Positions 46,539 through 54,948 are shown, counted from the first letter of the stretch. The stretch is 64,000 nt of DNA from Bacillota bacterium (GCA_023458035.1 JAEXAX010000017.1:1-64000), one strand, 5' to 3'. Numbers and translations: made by a program. Notes: generated by a model from the letters alone, not told the origin.

Positions 46539-47915
46539 ATGCAAATGACGATAGCGCAGATACGGGCTGCCATAGGCGGTACCTTTAGCGGTGAGATCGA
46601 TCAGAATACGATTCTTGAAACCGTCAGTACGGACAGCAGGATTGCATTTACTGACGGCGTGTTTGTGGCCATACCGGGAGAACGGGTGGACGGTCACGAG
46701 TACATTGGACAGGCCTTTGCGGCCGGGGCGGTGCTTGCCATCGGTGAGCAGCCATTGACCATCGAGTTGCCGGGCGGGCATGCCTATTTGCAGGTGGCGC
46801 AGTCGGTGACCGCATTGCAGCAGCTGGCAGCAGCCTATCGGAAACTATTGGCGGCTCCGATCATCGGTATCTCCGGCAGCGTCGGTAAAACCAGTACCAA
46901 GGAGATGATCGCAGCCATCCTCGGTCATACGCATAAAATCGGTAAGACTATGGGAAACCTGAATAATGAAATCGGCGTTCCCTTAACTTTGCTGTCATTT
47001 GCGCCGGATATCGAATTTGGCATCGTGGAGATGGGTATCAGCGGCTTTGGTGAAATGGAACTGCTCAGCCGTATCGTCCGGCCGGATATCTGTGTATTGA
47101 CAAATATCGGTGACTGCCATCTGGAAGCCCTGGGAGACAGAGAAGGCGTGAAGCGCGCCAAGACGGAGATGTTTACATATATGAACCGGCGGGGACGGGT
47201 TTACTTAAATGGAGATGATCCGCTGTTAGCTGTCATCTCGGAAGTGCATGGCCGACCGGTCATTCACTTTGGACTGACTGCTGGCAATGATTGTGTGGCT
47301 GTTGATATTTCCGGTCGGGGCTTGCTTGGATCATCGGCCCGGCTGTGCTATCGCGGGCATGAGATACAGGCTGAGATTCCGATCGCCGGAGTCCATATGG
47401 TACAGAATACCGCAGTGGCAACAGCCATTGGTATTGATCTTGGTTTGAATGATCGGGATATCGAGGACGGTATCGCCGCCGCGCGCACGATCAGCGGCCG
47501 CAGTCACCAGATCACGGTCGGCAAAACGACGGTGATTGATGATTGCTATAATGCCAACCCGATGTCTATGAAAGCTGCATTGGCTATGTTGGCAGACAGC
47601 AGGGGTAGCCGCCGCATTGCAGTTTTGGGCGATATGTTTGAACTTGGAGCGGACGAGATAGCGCTGCATGAAAGCGTTGGAACAGCAGCCTCGTCGCTGA
47701 ATATTGACCGGATTTACTGCATCGGCAGTCTGGCGGCTCATATCGCGGCCGGCCTGCGCCGATTCGGCTTTGCCGGCGATGTCGTAACGGCCGAACGGTC
47801 CGAGGCGGTATTGGCGGATATCCTGCGGGAGAGGACGGCCGGCGCTATTATTCTGGTGAAGGCGTCCCATGGAATGAATTTTGCCGGGATCGTGAAGGCT
47901 CTGCAGACAGAGTAG
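46539..47915 (+). CDS. murF: UDP-MurNAc-tripeptide-D-Ala-D-Ala ligase
   Basis: A 458-residue Mur ligase that joins the Ddl product to the UDP-MurNAc-tripeptide. The N-terminal domain has SRIAFTDGVFVAIPGERVDGHEY; the ATP domain has GSVGKTSTKEMI from residue 113 and NLNNEIGVPLTLL; the third domain starts with IDDCYNANPMSMKAAL. GGGAGG precedes the ATG. ddl-murF is a common cell-wall pair. Confidence 0.95.
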   Translation: MQMTIAQIRAAIGGTFSGEIDQNTILETVSTDSRIAFTDGVFVAIPGERVDGHEYIGQAFAAGAVLAIGEQPLTIELPGGHAYLQVAQSVTALQQLAAAYRKLLAAPIIGISGSVGKTSTKEMIAAILGHTHKIGKTMGNLNNEIGVPLTLLSFAPDIEFGIVEMGISGFGEMELLSRIVRPDICVLTNIGDCHLEALGDREGVKRAKTEMFTYMNRRGRVYLNGDDPLLAVISEVHGRPVIHFGLTAGNDCVAVDISGRGLLGSSARLCYRGHEIQAEIPIAGVHMVQNTAVATAIGIDLGLNDRDIEDGIAAARTISGRSHQITVGKTTVIDDCYNANPMSMKAALAMLADSRGSRRIAVLGDMFELGADEIALHESVGTAASSLNIDRIYCIGSLAAHIAAGLRRFGFAGDVVTAERSEAVLADILRERTAGAIILVKASHGMNFAGIVKALQTE

Positions 47916-48287
47916 GGTCTATATGATTTTTATCGGAGGAAAAGCTATATAGGGCATAGGTTGCCATAAATGCATTGTTATTGTAATGTAATAATATACA
48001 CATGATGAAAACTTTGAGAAAAAGATGCAGCAATACGTTTTGTGGAATTTAGAGTTAAGTGGGGGATAAGAGTATGAGCAAGATATATCCTCAAAGGTAT
48101 AAAAATGGAGACATTTTGAAAGACATATATTTTAGTTTCCTTTTTATAAATATTTAATTGCGTGAATGCAGAAAGGTCAACACTATGACAAAAAAATAAA
48201 AAAGATTATTTTTTTATTTGATTTGAATCAGTGTGCAGGTATTCTGACTCCGATACAAGTTGACATTACTCTGGAGGTGTGAATTTT
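47916..48287. other. A+T-rich intergenic region with short decayed frames
   Basis: No gene of normal size is seen in these 372 bases. They contain three short ATG-initiated frames (16, 27 and 4 codons, the second called separately) and long A/T runs near 48187-48220. Composition differs from the murF side. I see no clear terminator for ddl-murF; CTATAT / ATATAG at about 47920-47950 is too weak. Confidence 0.5.
48074..48157 (+). pseudogene. 27-codon mini-ORF with good ribosome site
   Basis: ATG after GGGGGAT; the product would be MSKIYPQRYKNGDILKDIYF followed by SFLFINI. No family recognised. It may be the surviving N-terminus of a lost gene or a small peptide; the A+T-rich setting suggests decay. 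Confidence 0.25.
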
Positions 48288-48761
48288 ATGAAAAGAACAT
48301 TTTATACACGAATTATCCGGGGAAGCCTAATCATAGTAGTGATCTTACTCGTAGTAGGCTGTGCTTTGTGGTACCGGAGAGATACAAGGGCGGGGGATCC
48401 TGCAACGATACAAGAGGTGGCGGATGCTTACCATCCGGTTTTTGAGAGCGGAAGGGGATTCGGCAATGACCGTTTTGATGTATATTCCTTTTCGCTAAAA
48501 ACATCCGCAGCGAGTCAGCTTGTATCATCAAAATGGAAGGTCTATGATCAAGAGTTTGAAATGTGTTACACAAGACAGTTTCAGACGCTGTTGGATGTAC
48601 ACGGATCCGATATACGATTGTCGAAGGTTCGGGCAAAGATAGAAGAAATCAGGCGGGCTGACGATTTACGATATCGTCGTATTGATCGAGGGTCGACAAC
48701 GATGCTCTATATGTACAGTGCCGCTGTTGATTTGGGCTATTGCCTGATCCTGACGATCTAG
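48288..48761 (+). CDS. Hypothetical lipoprotein or membrane-anchored protein
   Basis: A 157-residue protein. A basic start (MKRTFYTRIIRG) and a hydrophobic stretch SLIIVVILLVVGC form a lipoprotein-like signal with Cys in VVGC; a simple membrane anchor is the alternative because WYRRD follows. The rest is soluble and charged, with no motif I recognise. ATG 48288 lies ten bases after GGAGG; GTG 48279 is too close to it. A terminator follows. Confidence 0.65.
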   Translation: MKRTFYTRIIRGSLIIVVILLVVGCALWYRRDTRAGDPATIQEVADAYHPVFESGRGFGNDRFDVYSFSLKTSAASQLVSSKWKVYDQEFEMCYTRQFQTLLDVHGSDIRLSKVRAKIEEIRRADDLRYRRIDRGSTTMLYMYSAAVDLGYCLILTI

Positions 48762-48831
48762 TTAGGGGACAGAAATCGTTATAGATAAGGACAACCTGAA
48801 GGCTGGAACCAAGGATAGAGAAGTCAAAACC

Positions 48832-48866
48832 AAAAGGGAAGCCCCGTGTGAGCGGACTTCCCTTTT
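48832..48866 (+). terminator. Terminator after the 48288 gene
   Basis: Perfect 10-bp stem AAAAGGGAAG / CTTCCCTTTT with a 15-base loop; the stem's own A and T ends supply the tracts on both strands. Confidence 0.7.
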
Positions 48867-48888
48867 GTGATAGAAGCATTACTTACTT

Positions 48889-48912
48889 CTTAATATGGCA
48901 CTTAATATGGCA
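48889..48912. repeat. Tandem 12-bp repeat upstream of the SRP RNA promoter
   Basis: CTTAATATGGCA occurs twice head to tail, ending 13 bp before the -35 of the SRP RNA promoter. It is A+T-rich and in the position of an UP element, but may only be a replication slip. Confidence 0.5.
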
Positions 48913-48925
48913 CTTGGGGTAGTGG

Positions 48926-48954
48926 TTGACATTGGAACCGTCACAGTCTATAAT
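48926..48954 (+). promoter_or_regulatory. Consensus promoter of the SRP RNA gene
   Basis: TTGACA (48926-48931), 17-bp spacer, TATAAT (48949-48954): a perfect sigma-A promoter, fitting an abundant stable RNA. Transcription would begin about 20 bases before the folded RNA, implying 5' trimming or a short leader. Confidence 0.85.
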
Positions 48955-48982
48955 GGTCTGGTATAACTTTGTTTTTACATTT

Positions 48983-49245
48983 CCGTGCAGCCGGGGAGTT
49001 AGCGGTGCCCTGTACCTGCAATCCGCTATAGCAGGGGTGATATTTTGCCCCGGGTACCGTCTTGCAGAGCAGTCCGGCCAAGGCGGATGTTGAAGTCCGG
49101 GTCTTACGCAACAAAAATCTATGAATCGTGTCAGGTTAGGAATAAAGCAGCACTAAGTAGACGCTTTTGTGTGCCGTGAGGTAGCCTGGATGGAGTTCGC
49201 GTGACCGTCAACGTCTGTGAGCGGTATTCAAAGCAAGATGCACGG
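48983..49245 (+). ncRNA. ffs: Signal recognition particle RNA, large Gram-positive type
   Basis: About 263 nt, closed by CCGTGC at the 5' end and GCACGG at the 3' end. The 5' Alu part has AGTTAGCGGTGCCCTGTACC and CTGCAATCCGCTATAGCAGG. The domain IV core is GTCAGG at 49130-49135, apical GGAA loop at 49139-49142, AGCAGCACTAAG and the closing GTGTGCCG..GTAGCCTGG. The pairs next to the apical loop are UA/UA where CC/GG is usual, keeping pairing. It scaffolds Ffh for membrane targeting. Confidence 0.93.
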
Positions 49246-49254
49246 ATTATTTTT

Positions 49255-49282
49255 AACCACCCATTCGGGTGGTTATTTTTTT
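49255..49282 (+). terminator. Terminator of the SRP RNA gene
   Basis: AACCACCC-ATTC-GGGTGGTT stem followed by ATTTTTTTT. It begins 10 bases after the RNA's 3' end. Confidence 0.85.
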
Positions 49283-49347
49283 CCGATCCGCAGGAGCGGA
49301 ATATGATTCCGGAAAAAAGATCAACACAGTGCAAAAAAGAGGATGAT

Positions 49348-50349
49348 ATGATAGAAGAACAATTAAGCCGGGCCGGCTATACGGCGGTTAAAACGAATAC
49401 TGCCGGCGTGACAGTGTGGTGCATGGATGAAGGGCGGCAGCCGCACTGCTTATTATGGATTGGCTCGGAGGCGGCGGCCGGGGTGTCATTGGCCGATATG
49501 CTGCAGCAGACCAGGGAGGAGCTGGGCGGGCCGGTGCTGTTATTATTTGAAGGAGAGGCTGTCTACAGACGAATTATTGAGGCGAATGCCGAGCAAGTCG
49601 GCCTGCAGCTGGTTCCGATGGGGATTTATACAGCACAGAGCTTTATGACCAACCAAGAAGCGCTGTTTCAGCGGATGGGTATCATACGGGCTTTGTACGG
49701 TCAGATGGGGAACGAACGAATCGGAGGCTGGCGCGGTCTGTTTGGGCGCGTCGGTTTTCTGACGCTGGTGCTGCTGGGGGTCAATGTGGTGCTGTTTTTC
49801 TTGACAAATGGTCATGGACAGCTGAACGATCTGCGTTATCTGGTCGAGCACGGGGGGCTGCTCTCCCCCTTTCTGCCCTACGGTACGGGGTGGAAGAGTT
49901 TGTTCACAGCCATGTTTTTGCATGCCGACATTGTTCATTTAGGTACCAATATGGTGGCCTTATATCTGATCGGCAATGCCCTGGAGCTGCGCATCGGCAG
50001 TCTGCGCTTTCTGTCGGTTTACATGCTGGGCGGACTGGGAGCAAATCTGGTTTCGGCCGTCTACCACGCCCTGCAGCCGATACCGGTGGTCAGCCTGGGA
50101 GCCAGCGGTGCGGTTTTTGCCTTGCTTGGGGCCTATTTGCTTATGAGCATGATGGAGCATAGCGATGACCGTGACGGCCGGCTGTCAAGACTGTTGCGTT
50201 TGGGCTTGGCTGCGGTGTTGGCCTTATCCGGTGGATTTACCAGACCGAATACCGATAATGCGGCTCATATCGGCGGGTTTTTCTGCGGAATGCTGGTGAT
50301 GTGGTTGCTGGTGCTGCTGCACCGACTAAGAAAAAAGAAGGAGGTTTAA
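49348..50349 (+). CDS. Rhomboid-family intramembrane serine protease
   Basis: A 333-residue protein. A soluble N-terminal domain of about 130 residues precedes the membrane core, which starts VGFLTLVLLGVNVVLFFL. Catalytic Ser253 sits in GASGAVF and His307 in AHIGGFFCG; HADIVHLGTNMVAL gives the conserved HxxxN. ATG 49348 follows AAAGAGGATGA; the longer frame would overlap the SRP terminator. It resembles Bacillus GluP (YqgP), which has an N-terminal cytosolic domain. Substrates unknown. Confidence 0.9.
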   Translation: MIEEQLSRAGYTAVKTNTAGVTVWCMDEGRQPHCLLWIGSEAAAGVSLADMLQQTREELGGPVLLLFEGEAVYRRIIEANAEQVGLQLVPMGIYTAQSFMTNQEALFQRMGIIRALYGQMGNERIGGWRGLFGRVGFLTLVLLGVNVVLFFLTNGHGQLNDLRYLVEHGGLLSPFLPYGTGWKSLFTAMFLHADIVHLGTNMVALYLIGNALELRIGSLRFLSVYMLGGLGANLVSAVYHALQPIPVVSLGASGAVFALLGAYLLMSMMEHSDDRDGRLSRLLRLGLAAVLALSGGFTRPNTDNAAHIGGFFCGMLVMWLLVLLHRLRKKKEV

Positions 50350-50353
50350 GATA

Positions 50354-50761
50354 ATGGATTGTATTTTTTGCAAACTGGCGGGAGGTGTTTTCCCGACTGC
50401 CAAAGTCTATGAGGACGATGAATTGGTGGCCTTTCTGGATGTGTCACCGGCATCCAAGGGGCATACGCTGATCGTGCCGAAGGCTCATTATGCCGATCTG
50501 ACGGAATTGCCGGATGAGCTGGCAGCTCGCATCCTGCCGCTGGCGAAGCGCATCGGTCAGCGTATGCTGGAAGTGCTGCCGATCGATGGTTTTCATTTGG
50601 TTCAGAACAATGGTGAAGCGGCCGGTCAGACAGTCTTTCACTTTCATCTTCATGTAATCCCGCGCGTGAAAGGCGACGGCCCGATGGTCAGTTGGACACC
50701 GGGCTATCTGCTAGAAGAAGATAAGGAACAGCTGGTGGCTGCCTTACGATTGGAGGAATAA
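50354..50761 (+). CDS. hinT: HIT-family nucleotide hydrolase
   Basis: A 135-residue histidine-triad protein: DCIFCKLAGGVFPTAKVYEDDELVAFLD is the typical start with a zinc-type CxxC, and FHFHLHVIPR is the HxHxH triad. Expected to hydrolyse AMP-lysine or related nucleoside phosphoramidates. It follows the rhomboid gene by 4 bases with GGAGG in the rhomboid tail. Confidence 0.93.
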   Translation: MDCIFCKLAGGVFPTAKVYEDDELVAFLDVSPASKGHTLIVPKAHYADLTELPDELAARILPLAKRIGQRMLEVLPIDGFHLVQNNGEAAGQTVFHFHLHVIPRVKGDGPMVSWTPGYLLEEDKEQLVAALRLEE

Positions 50762-50764
50762 CAG

Positions 50765-51511
50765 ATGCCGTTTTTAATCGTTTTTTTGATAGTGATTGCA
50801 GTTGTGGCTATCGGTATCGGAGTGGCAGTTAGGAGAATCAAAGCCAGATTACGCAGCTTTTCTCAGCTGGCTTTTGGAACAGATTCTATAATGGACGGTT
50901 TGGAGAAGCAGAAGGTGTTGGAACAGACGACGCCGAAATCGGTCTCCGGCATGACATCATTGGCCTTGCCGCGTATTAATGAGGATTTTCCGGAATTTGA
51001 CTGGCCGGAGTGGCGTCAATTATGCGAACAGGAGTTGACGAATTTTCTGGAAGCGCTGGAGTCACACAATACTGACCGTTTGTGTCACAGCATGCCTTTA
51101 GTGATCGATCAGGCCGTCATGCAGATCGAAAATCAGCAGCAGCAGTCGGTCAATGAGCATTATGACGATATACGCATCCACAATACAGAGATCCGTAACT
51201 ATCAGAGACATCAGGGCAGCTGTGTGATTAAGGTGGAGTCGGCCGTTGAATACCGCTTCTCTTTAAGCGGAGCCGTGCAGCAACCGCCACAGCTGACACA
51301 GACCCGCTATCAGATGGAGCTTTGTTATATCCAGGATATTGACCGGATGAAGGAATCCAGAGATGAATTGGGGCTTAGCATGCATTGCCCGAACTGTGGT
51401 GCGCCGGTGAGCGATCTTGGCGCAGTGACCTGTCCGTACTGCGGTAGTGCCATTCTGCCGATTAATGTCCGTTCCTGGAGTCTGCTTTCTATTCGCAAGG
51501 TGGGTAGATAG
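50765..51511 (+). CDS. Membrane-anchored zinc-ribbon protein
   Basis: A 248-residue protein. An N-terminal membrane helix (LIVFLIVIAVVAIGIGVAV) is followed by a basic stretch, a central domain resembling Tim44/DUF-type sheets (residues about 80-205), and a C-terminal zinc ribbon CPNCGAPVSDLGAVTCPYCGS. Function unknown. It is three bases behind hinT and its stop touches the next gene's ATG, so it is part of a four-gene operon. Confidence 0.8.
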   Translation: MPFLIVFLIVIAVVAIGIGVAVRRIKARLRSFSQLAFGTDSIMDGLEKQKVLEQTTPKSVSGMTSLALPRINEDFPEFDWPEWRQLCEQELTNFLEALESHNTDRLCHSMPLVIDQAVMQIENQQQQSVNEHYDDIRIHNTEIRNYQRHQGSCVIKVESAVEYRFSLSGAVQQPPQLTQTRYQMELCYIQDIDRMKESRDELGLSMHCPNCGAPVSDLGAVTCPYCGSAILPINVRSWSLLSIRKVGR

Positions 51512-52747
51512 ATGAATCAACCAATTTGCATTAGGTCGGTTCGGCCGACCGATATTCCGGCTTTGCTGGCCATTTATGCCCCCTATGTGACGGATACTGC
51601 CATTTCTTTTGATTATGAGGTGCCGACATTGGAGGAATTTGCCCAGAAGTTTGAACAGCTGGCTCGTCGTTATCCCTGCCTGGCGGCTGTCAAAGGGGAA
51701 GCTATTCTTGGCTATGCTTATGCAGCACCCTTTAAGGAACGGGCGGCCTATGATCGGTCGGTGGAACTGACCATTTATCTGGCTGCCGCGGCCAAGGGGG
51801 GTGGGGTCGGCCGCCAGCTGTATCAGGAGCTGGAGAGAAAACTGGCCGATGCGGGTGTTTTGAATCTGAACGCCTGTATCGCCTTACCGAGAGATGAGCA
51901 TGATCCCTATGTCGGTATGGACAGCATCCTCTTTCACCGTGCCATGGGCTTTCGTCAAGTGGCGCATTTTCATGGCAGCGGTTATAAGTTTGGCCGCTGG
52001 TATGACATGATCTGGATGGAAAAACTGATCGGTGAACACCAAGATGATTTCCGGCCAAGCGATTTTGCCGGATTATTGCAGGAAGAGCAGGACAACGGTT
52101 ATCGGCAGTTTCAGCAGAAGCTGATGCCGACCGTTGATCCGCAGACGGTCATCGGCGTGCGCACTCCGGTGATAAAGAAACTGGCTGCGCAGCTTTGGCG
52201 GGATCGGCAGGAAGACTGTGAGCGCTTTCTATGCAGTCTGCCGCATGCCTATTTTGAAGAAAATCAATTACATGCCCAACTGCTGATGAAGCAAACAGAC
52301 TTTGACTGCTGTCTTGCGCTGACCGAGAGTTTTCTGCCGTATATCAATAACTGGGCCACTTGTGACACACTGATGCCGGCGGTATTTAAAAAGAACCCAC
52401 AGCAGCTGCTGCCGTACATCAGACGCTGGCTGACCTCCGGACACACCTATGTCTGTCGGTTTGGTATCGGCTGTCTGCTATCCTTATTTCTGGATGAGCA
52501 CTTTCGGCCGGAGTATCTGGCTTGGGTGGCAGACCTGCGGTCTTCCGAGTATTATGTCAATATGATGATCGCTTGGTATTTTGCCGAGGCTTTGGTCAAG
52601 CGGTATGAAACTGCCATTGACTATCTGCGGGAAAACAGACTGGAACAGTGGACCCATAACAAGGCTATTCAGAAGGCGGTCGAAAGCTTCCGCATATCGG
52701 ACAACAGGAAAGAGGAGCTGCGCGGACTGCGCCGCAAGACGGCATAA
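51512..52747 (+). CDS. Fusion of GNAT acetyltransferase and AlkD-like DNA alkylation repair domain
   Basis: A 411-residue two-domain protein. Residues 1-170 match phosphinothricin/methionine-sulfoximine-type GNAT enzymes (VRPTDIPALLAIYAPYVTDTAISF; YAAPFKERAAYDRSVELTIYL; GVGRQLYQELE; FHGSGYKFGRWYDMIWM). Residues about 185-410 are a HEAT-repeat AlkD-like DNA alkylation repair domain (TVIGVRTPVIKKLAAQLWRD, INNWATCDTL, MMIAWYFAEALVK). The frame is continuous. The link between the two activities is unclear; each may act independently. Confidence 0.85.
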   Translation: MNQPICIRSVRPTDIPALLAIYAPYVTDTAISFDYEVPTLEEFAQKFEQLARRYPCLAAVKGEAILGYAYAAPFKERAAYDRSVELTIYLAAAAKGGGVGRQLYQELERKLADAGVLNLNACIALPRDEHDPYVGMDSILFHRAMGFRQVAHFHGSGYKFGRWYDMIWMEKLIGEHQDDFRPSDFAGLLQEEQDNGYRQFQQKLMPTVDPQTVIGVRTPVIKKLAAQLWRDRQEDCERFLCSLPHAYFEENQLHAQLLMKQTDFDCCLALTESFLPYINNWATCDTLMPAVFKKNPQQLLPYIRRWLTSGHTYVCRFGIGCLLSLFLDEHFRPEYLAWVADLRSSEYYVNMMIAWYFAEALVKRYETAIDYLRENRLEQWTHNKAIQKAVESFRISDNRKEELRGLRRKTA

Positions 52748-52790
52748 AAAACAGGCATACACTTGACAGATGGAAGTGCATGCCTGTTTT
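52748..52790. terminator. Bidirectional terminator between the 51512 gene and murG
   Basis: A 17-bp stem with one mismatch (52748-52764 with 52774-52790), A-rich at the left and T-rich at the right end, between two convergent genes. Confidence 0.8.
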
Positions 52791-52794
52791 AAGG

Positions 52795-53862
52795 CTAGGA
52801 GAATTTCTTTAATTGTTTGATGATACCGTCGATACCATTACCGGTCGGGCTGGCTTCCATGGCGGCCACAAATTGATCTTTCTCGGCCTGTAGCTGTTGT
52901 ATGGCAGCCGGAAAGTCAGCGTCTGTCATTTCGTCCTCATCCAATACCAGGGAGTAGCCCTGCTTCCGGAAGGAGGCGGCATTTAGCAGTTGGTCGCCGC
53001 GGCTGGCTTTTTTTGACAGCGGAATCAACAGATGCGGCTTATGTAGGGCCAACAGTTCACAGATGGTATTGGAGCCGGCCCGTGAAATGACGAAGTCGGC
53101 AGCAGCCATTACATCAGGCATCTGCGTATCCAGATATTCAAATTGGTGGTAGCCGTTTGCTTCGGTTAAGGCCGGATCCAGATGCCCCTTGCCGCAGAGA
53201 TGTACGACTTCAAATTGCTCCAGGAGCAGAGGTAAATGATGGCGGATCAGGGCATTGACACTGGAAGAACCGAGGCTGCCGCCGGTGACCAGCAATAGCG
53301 GATGCTCACTGACCGGGTTGATAAAGGAGCGACCGGCCGTCGCATCACCATTTAGCATACCGGGGCGAATCGGTGAACCGGTGTGAACGGCCTTGTCGGC
53401 CGGCAGATATTGCAGAGTTTCGACAAAGGTGGTGCAGATGGCCTGCGCCTTTTTCATGGCCAGCTTATTGGCCAAACCGGGCGTATAGTCCGATTCGTGG
53501 ATGACTACCGGGATCTTTAAGGAAGCAGCGGCATAGATGACCGGGACACAGACGAAGCCGCCTTTTGAGAAGATGATATCCGGTTTTACTTTTTTCAGGA
53601 TCCGGCGGGCCTGAGAAAAGCCGGCCAGGATCTTAAACGGATCGGTAAAATTTTTCCAGGCGAAGTAGCGCCGCAGCTTTCCGCTATGGATGCCGTAGTA
53701 GGGCAGCCCGGCAGTCTCGGCCAGCTCCTTTTCGATACCGTTTATGGAACCGATATAGCGAATATCGGAAAAGCCGGCCTCCCTTAAGGCCGGTAGCAAA
53801 GCGATGTTGGGAATGGCGTGCCCGGCAGTGCCGCCGCCGGTGAGTACGATACGTTTAGACAT
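52795..53862 (-). CDS. murG: Lipid II synthesis GlcNAc transferase MurG
   Basis: A 355-residue GT-B enzyme that adds GlcNAc to lipid I. TGGGTAGHAIPNIAL at residues 8-22 is the lipid/diphosphate loop; IFSKGGFVCVPVI, VIHESDYTPGLANK, TGGSLGSSSVN and ISRAGSNTICELLAL with LIPLSKKASRGDQ follow in family order. GGAGAG precedes the ATG. It stands alone, not in a dcw cluster. Confidence 0.94.
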   Translation of the reverse strand: MSKRIVLTGGGTAGHAIPNIALLPALREAGFSDIRYIGSINGIEKELAETAGLPYYGIHSGKLRRYFAWKNFTDPFKILAGFSQARRILKKVKPDIIFSKGGFVCVPVIYAAASLKIPVVIHESDYTPGLANKLAMKKAQAICTTFVETLQYLPADKAVHTGSPIRPGMLNGDATAGRSFINPVSEHPLLLVTGGSLGSSSVNALIRHHLPLLLEQFEVVHLCGKGHLDPALTEANGYHQFEYLDTQMPDVMAAADFVISRAGSNTICELLALHKPHLLIPLSKKASRGDQLLNAASFRKQGYSLVLDEDEMTDADFPAAIQQLQAEKDQFVAAMEASPTGNGIDGIIKQLKKFS

Positions 53863-53896
53863 AACAGCTCTCCTTCTTTATGACTGATCTTTTCTG

Positions 53897-53912
53897 CGAT
53901 CATGATTGATCG
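53897..53912. promoter_or_regulatory. Palindrome in the murG leader
   Basis: CGATCA-TGAT-TGATCG lies between the murG promoter and the murG ATG. It could be a repressor site or an RNA hairpin in the leader; no regulator is indicated. Confidence 0.3.
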
Positions 53913-53923
53913 GTCTTAAATTA

Positions 53924-53952
53924 ACAGTATCGAAAATCGCCTTACTTGTCAA
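53924..53952 (-). promoter_or_regulatory. Promoter of murG
   Basis: Minus strand TTGACA (53947-53952), 17-bp spacer, TACTGT (53924-53929). Its -35 box is 5 bp from that of the divergent sortase promoter. Confidence 0.5.
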
Positions 53953-53957
53953 TGAGA

Positions 53958-53986
53958 TTGAATCTTGCGCCGGACTTTGTTAAAAT
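53958..53986 (+). promoter_or_regulatory. Promoter of the sortase gene
   Basis: TTGAAT (53958-53963), 17-bp spacer, TAAAAT (53981-53986), 35 bp before the sortase ATG. Confidence 0.6.
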
Positions 53987-54021
53987 GAAAATTAAAGTAT
54001 TATGATAGGAAAGGGAATTTT

Positions 54022-54948
54022 ATGGCAAAAAAGAAAACAGAACACTCTTTGGATGTACAGTATATAGATGTGGAACAGGGTCAGGTCACTGGCGCCGGTA
54101 AAAAGAAAAAGAAGAAAAAGGGCTTTGGCTACTGGCTGTCGACCGTTGTTCTGATTGCGGCCATCGGCGGCTTCGTTTATTCGGGAGCAAACCTGGCTCT
54201 CATCTATCTGCGTTATCAGGCCAGCCAAAAGGAGTATAAGTCGCTGGAGAAATACGTCAGCGGTGAAAATACCGAGAATAAGACCATTAACTCGACAAAC
54301 CGGGCTCAGGTTCAGGCGGAGCGCGACGAGGAGAGTAAAAAGACGGTGGTCAACTATGATTCGTTAAAGGAAATCAATGGTGATTATCAGTTCTGGCTAA
54401 AATATCCGGGGTTGGATCTCAGCTATCCGGTGGTGCACACTGCGGACAACGAGTACTATCTGAATTATACCTTTGAAAAACAGTCGAATGTGGCCGGCGC
54501 TGTTTTTCTTGAGGCGGCCAACAAGCCGGATTTGTCGGACCTGCACAGCATCATTTACGGGCATAAGATGAATATCCGTTACATGTTTACCGCCCTGCTG
54601 GATCTGAGAAAACCGGAAACGGCGCTGAATAATCCATTTTTTTATATCTATACCAAGGATAAGGTAAAGAAATATCATGTTTTTTCCAGCTTTGTGGCAG
54701 ATGCCGCGGTCGGTGTCGGTACGGATTATGATATTTCTATGAATGCCGAACAGGATACGGCCGCCTTACAGGCATATGCGGCTCGCTGCGCAGCTAAGTC
54801 GGAGGTTGATTACGGTACGGATTTATCAGATCTGAAGCAGATGGTGAGCCTGTCGACTTGTATCGAATACGGCGACTGGGATCATCGCTTCATCGTTATG
54901 GCTAAGCTTGTGGAGGAAACGCCGCTGAGCGGAAAGGAGACGCAGTGA
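54022..54948 (+). CDS. srtB: Class B sortase
   Basis: A 308-residue membrane transpeptidase. A lysine-rich cytoplasmic start (KKKKKKK near residue 30), one membrane helix (LSTVVLIAAIGGFVYSGANL), then the catalytic domain with His181 in IIYGHKM, Cys280 in SLSTC and Arg289 in HRFIVM. The SLSTC and long helix-containing insert fit class B. No protein with a sorting signal is seen in the window, so its substrates lie elsewhere. The stop overlaps the next ATG (TGATG). Confidence 0.92.
   Translation: MAKKKTEHSLDVQYIDVEQGQVTGAGKKKKKKKGFGYWLSTVVLIAAIGGFVYSGANLALIYLRYQASQKEYKSLEKYVSGENTENKTINSTNRAQVQAERDEESKKTVVNYDSLKEINGDYQFWLKYPGLDLSYPVVHTADNEYYLNYTFEKQSNVAGAVFLEAANKPDLSDLHSIIYGHKMNIRYMFTALLDLRKPETALNNPFFYIYTKDKVKKYHVFSSFVADAAVGVGTDYDISMNAEQDTAALQAYAARCAAKSEVDYGTDLSDLKQMVSLSTCIEYGDWDHRFIVMAKLVEETPLSGKETQ

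Noticed and set aside
49131..49334. Minus-strand frame of 67 codons
   Set aside because: It overlaps the SRP RNA and its terminator, which are far better supported.
53897..53912. Palindrome before murG as a known operator
   Set aside because: Its GATC content and symmetry could be chance; no matching regulator or second copy was seen, so it is kept only as a weak feature.
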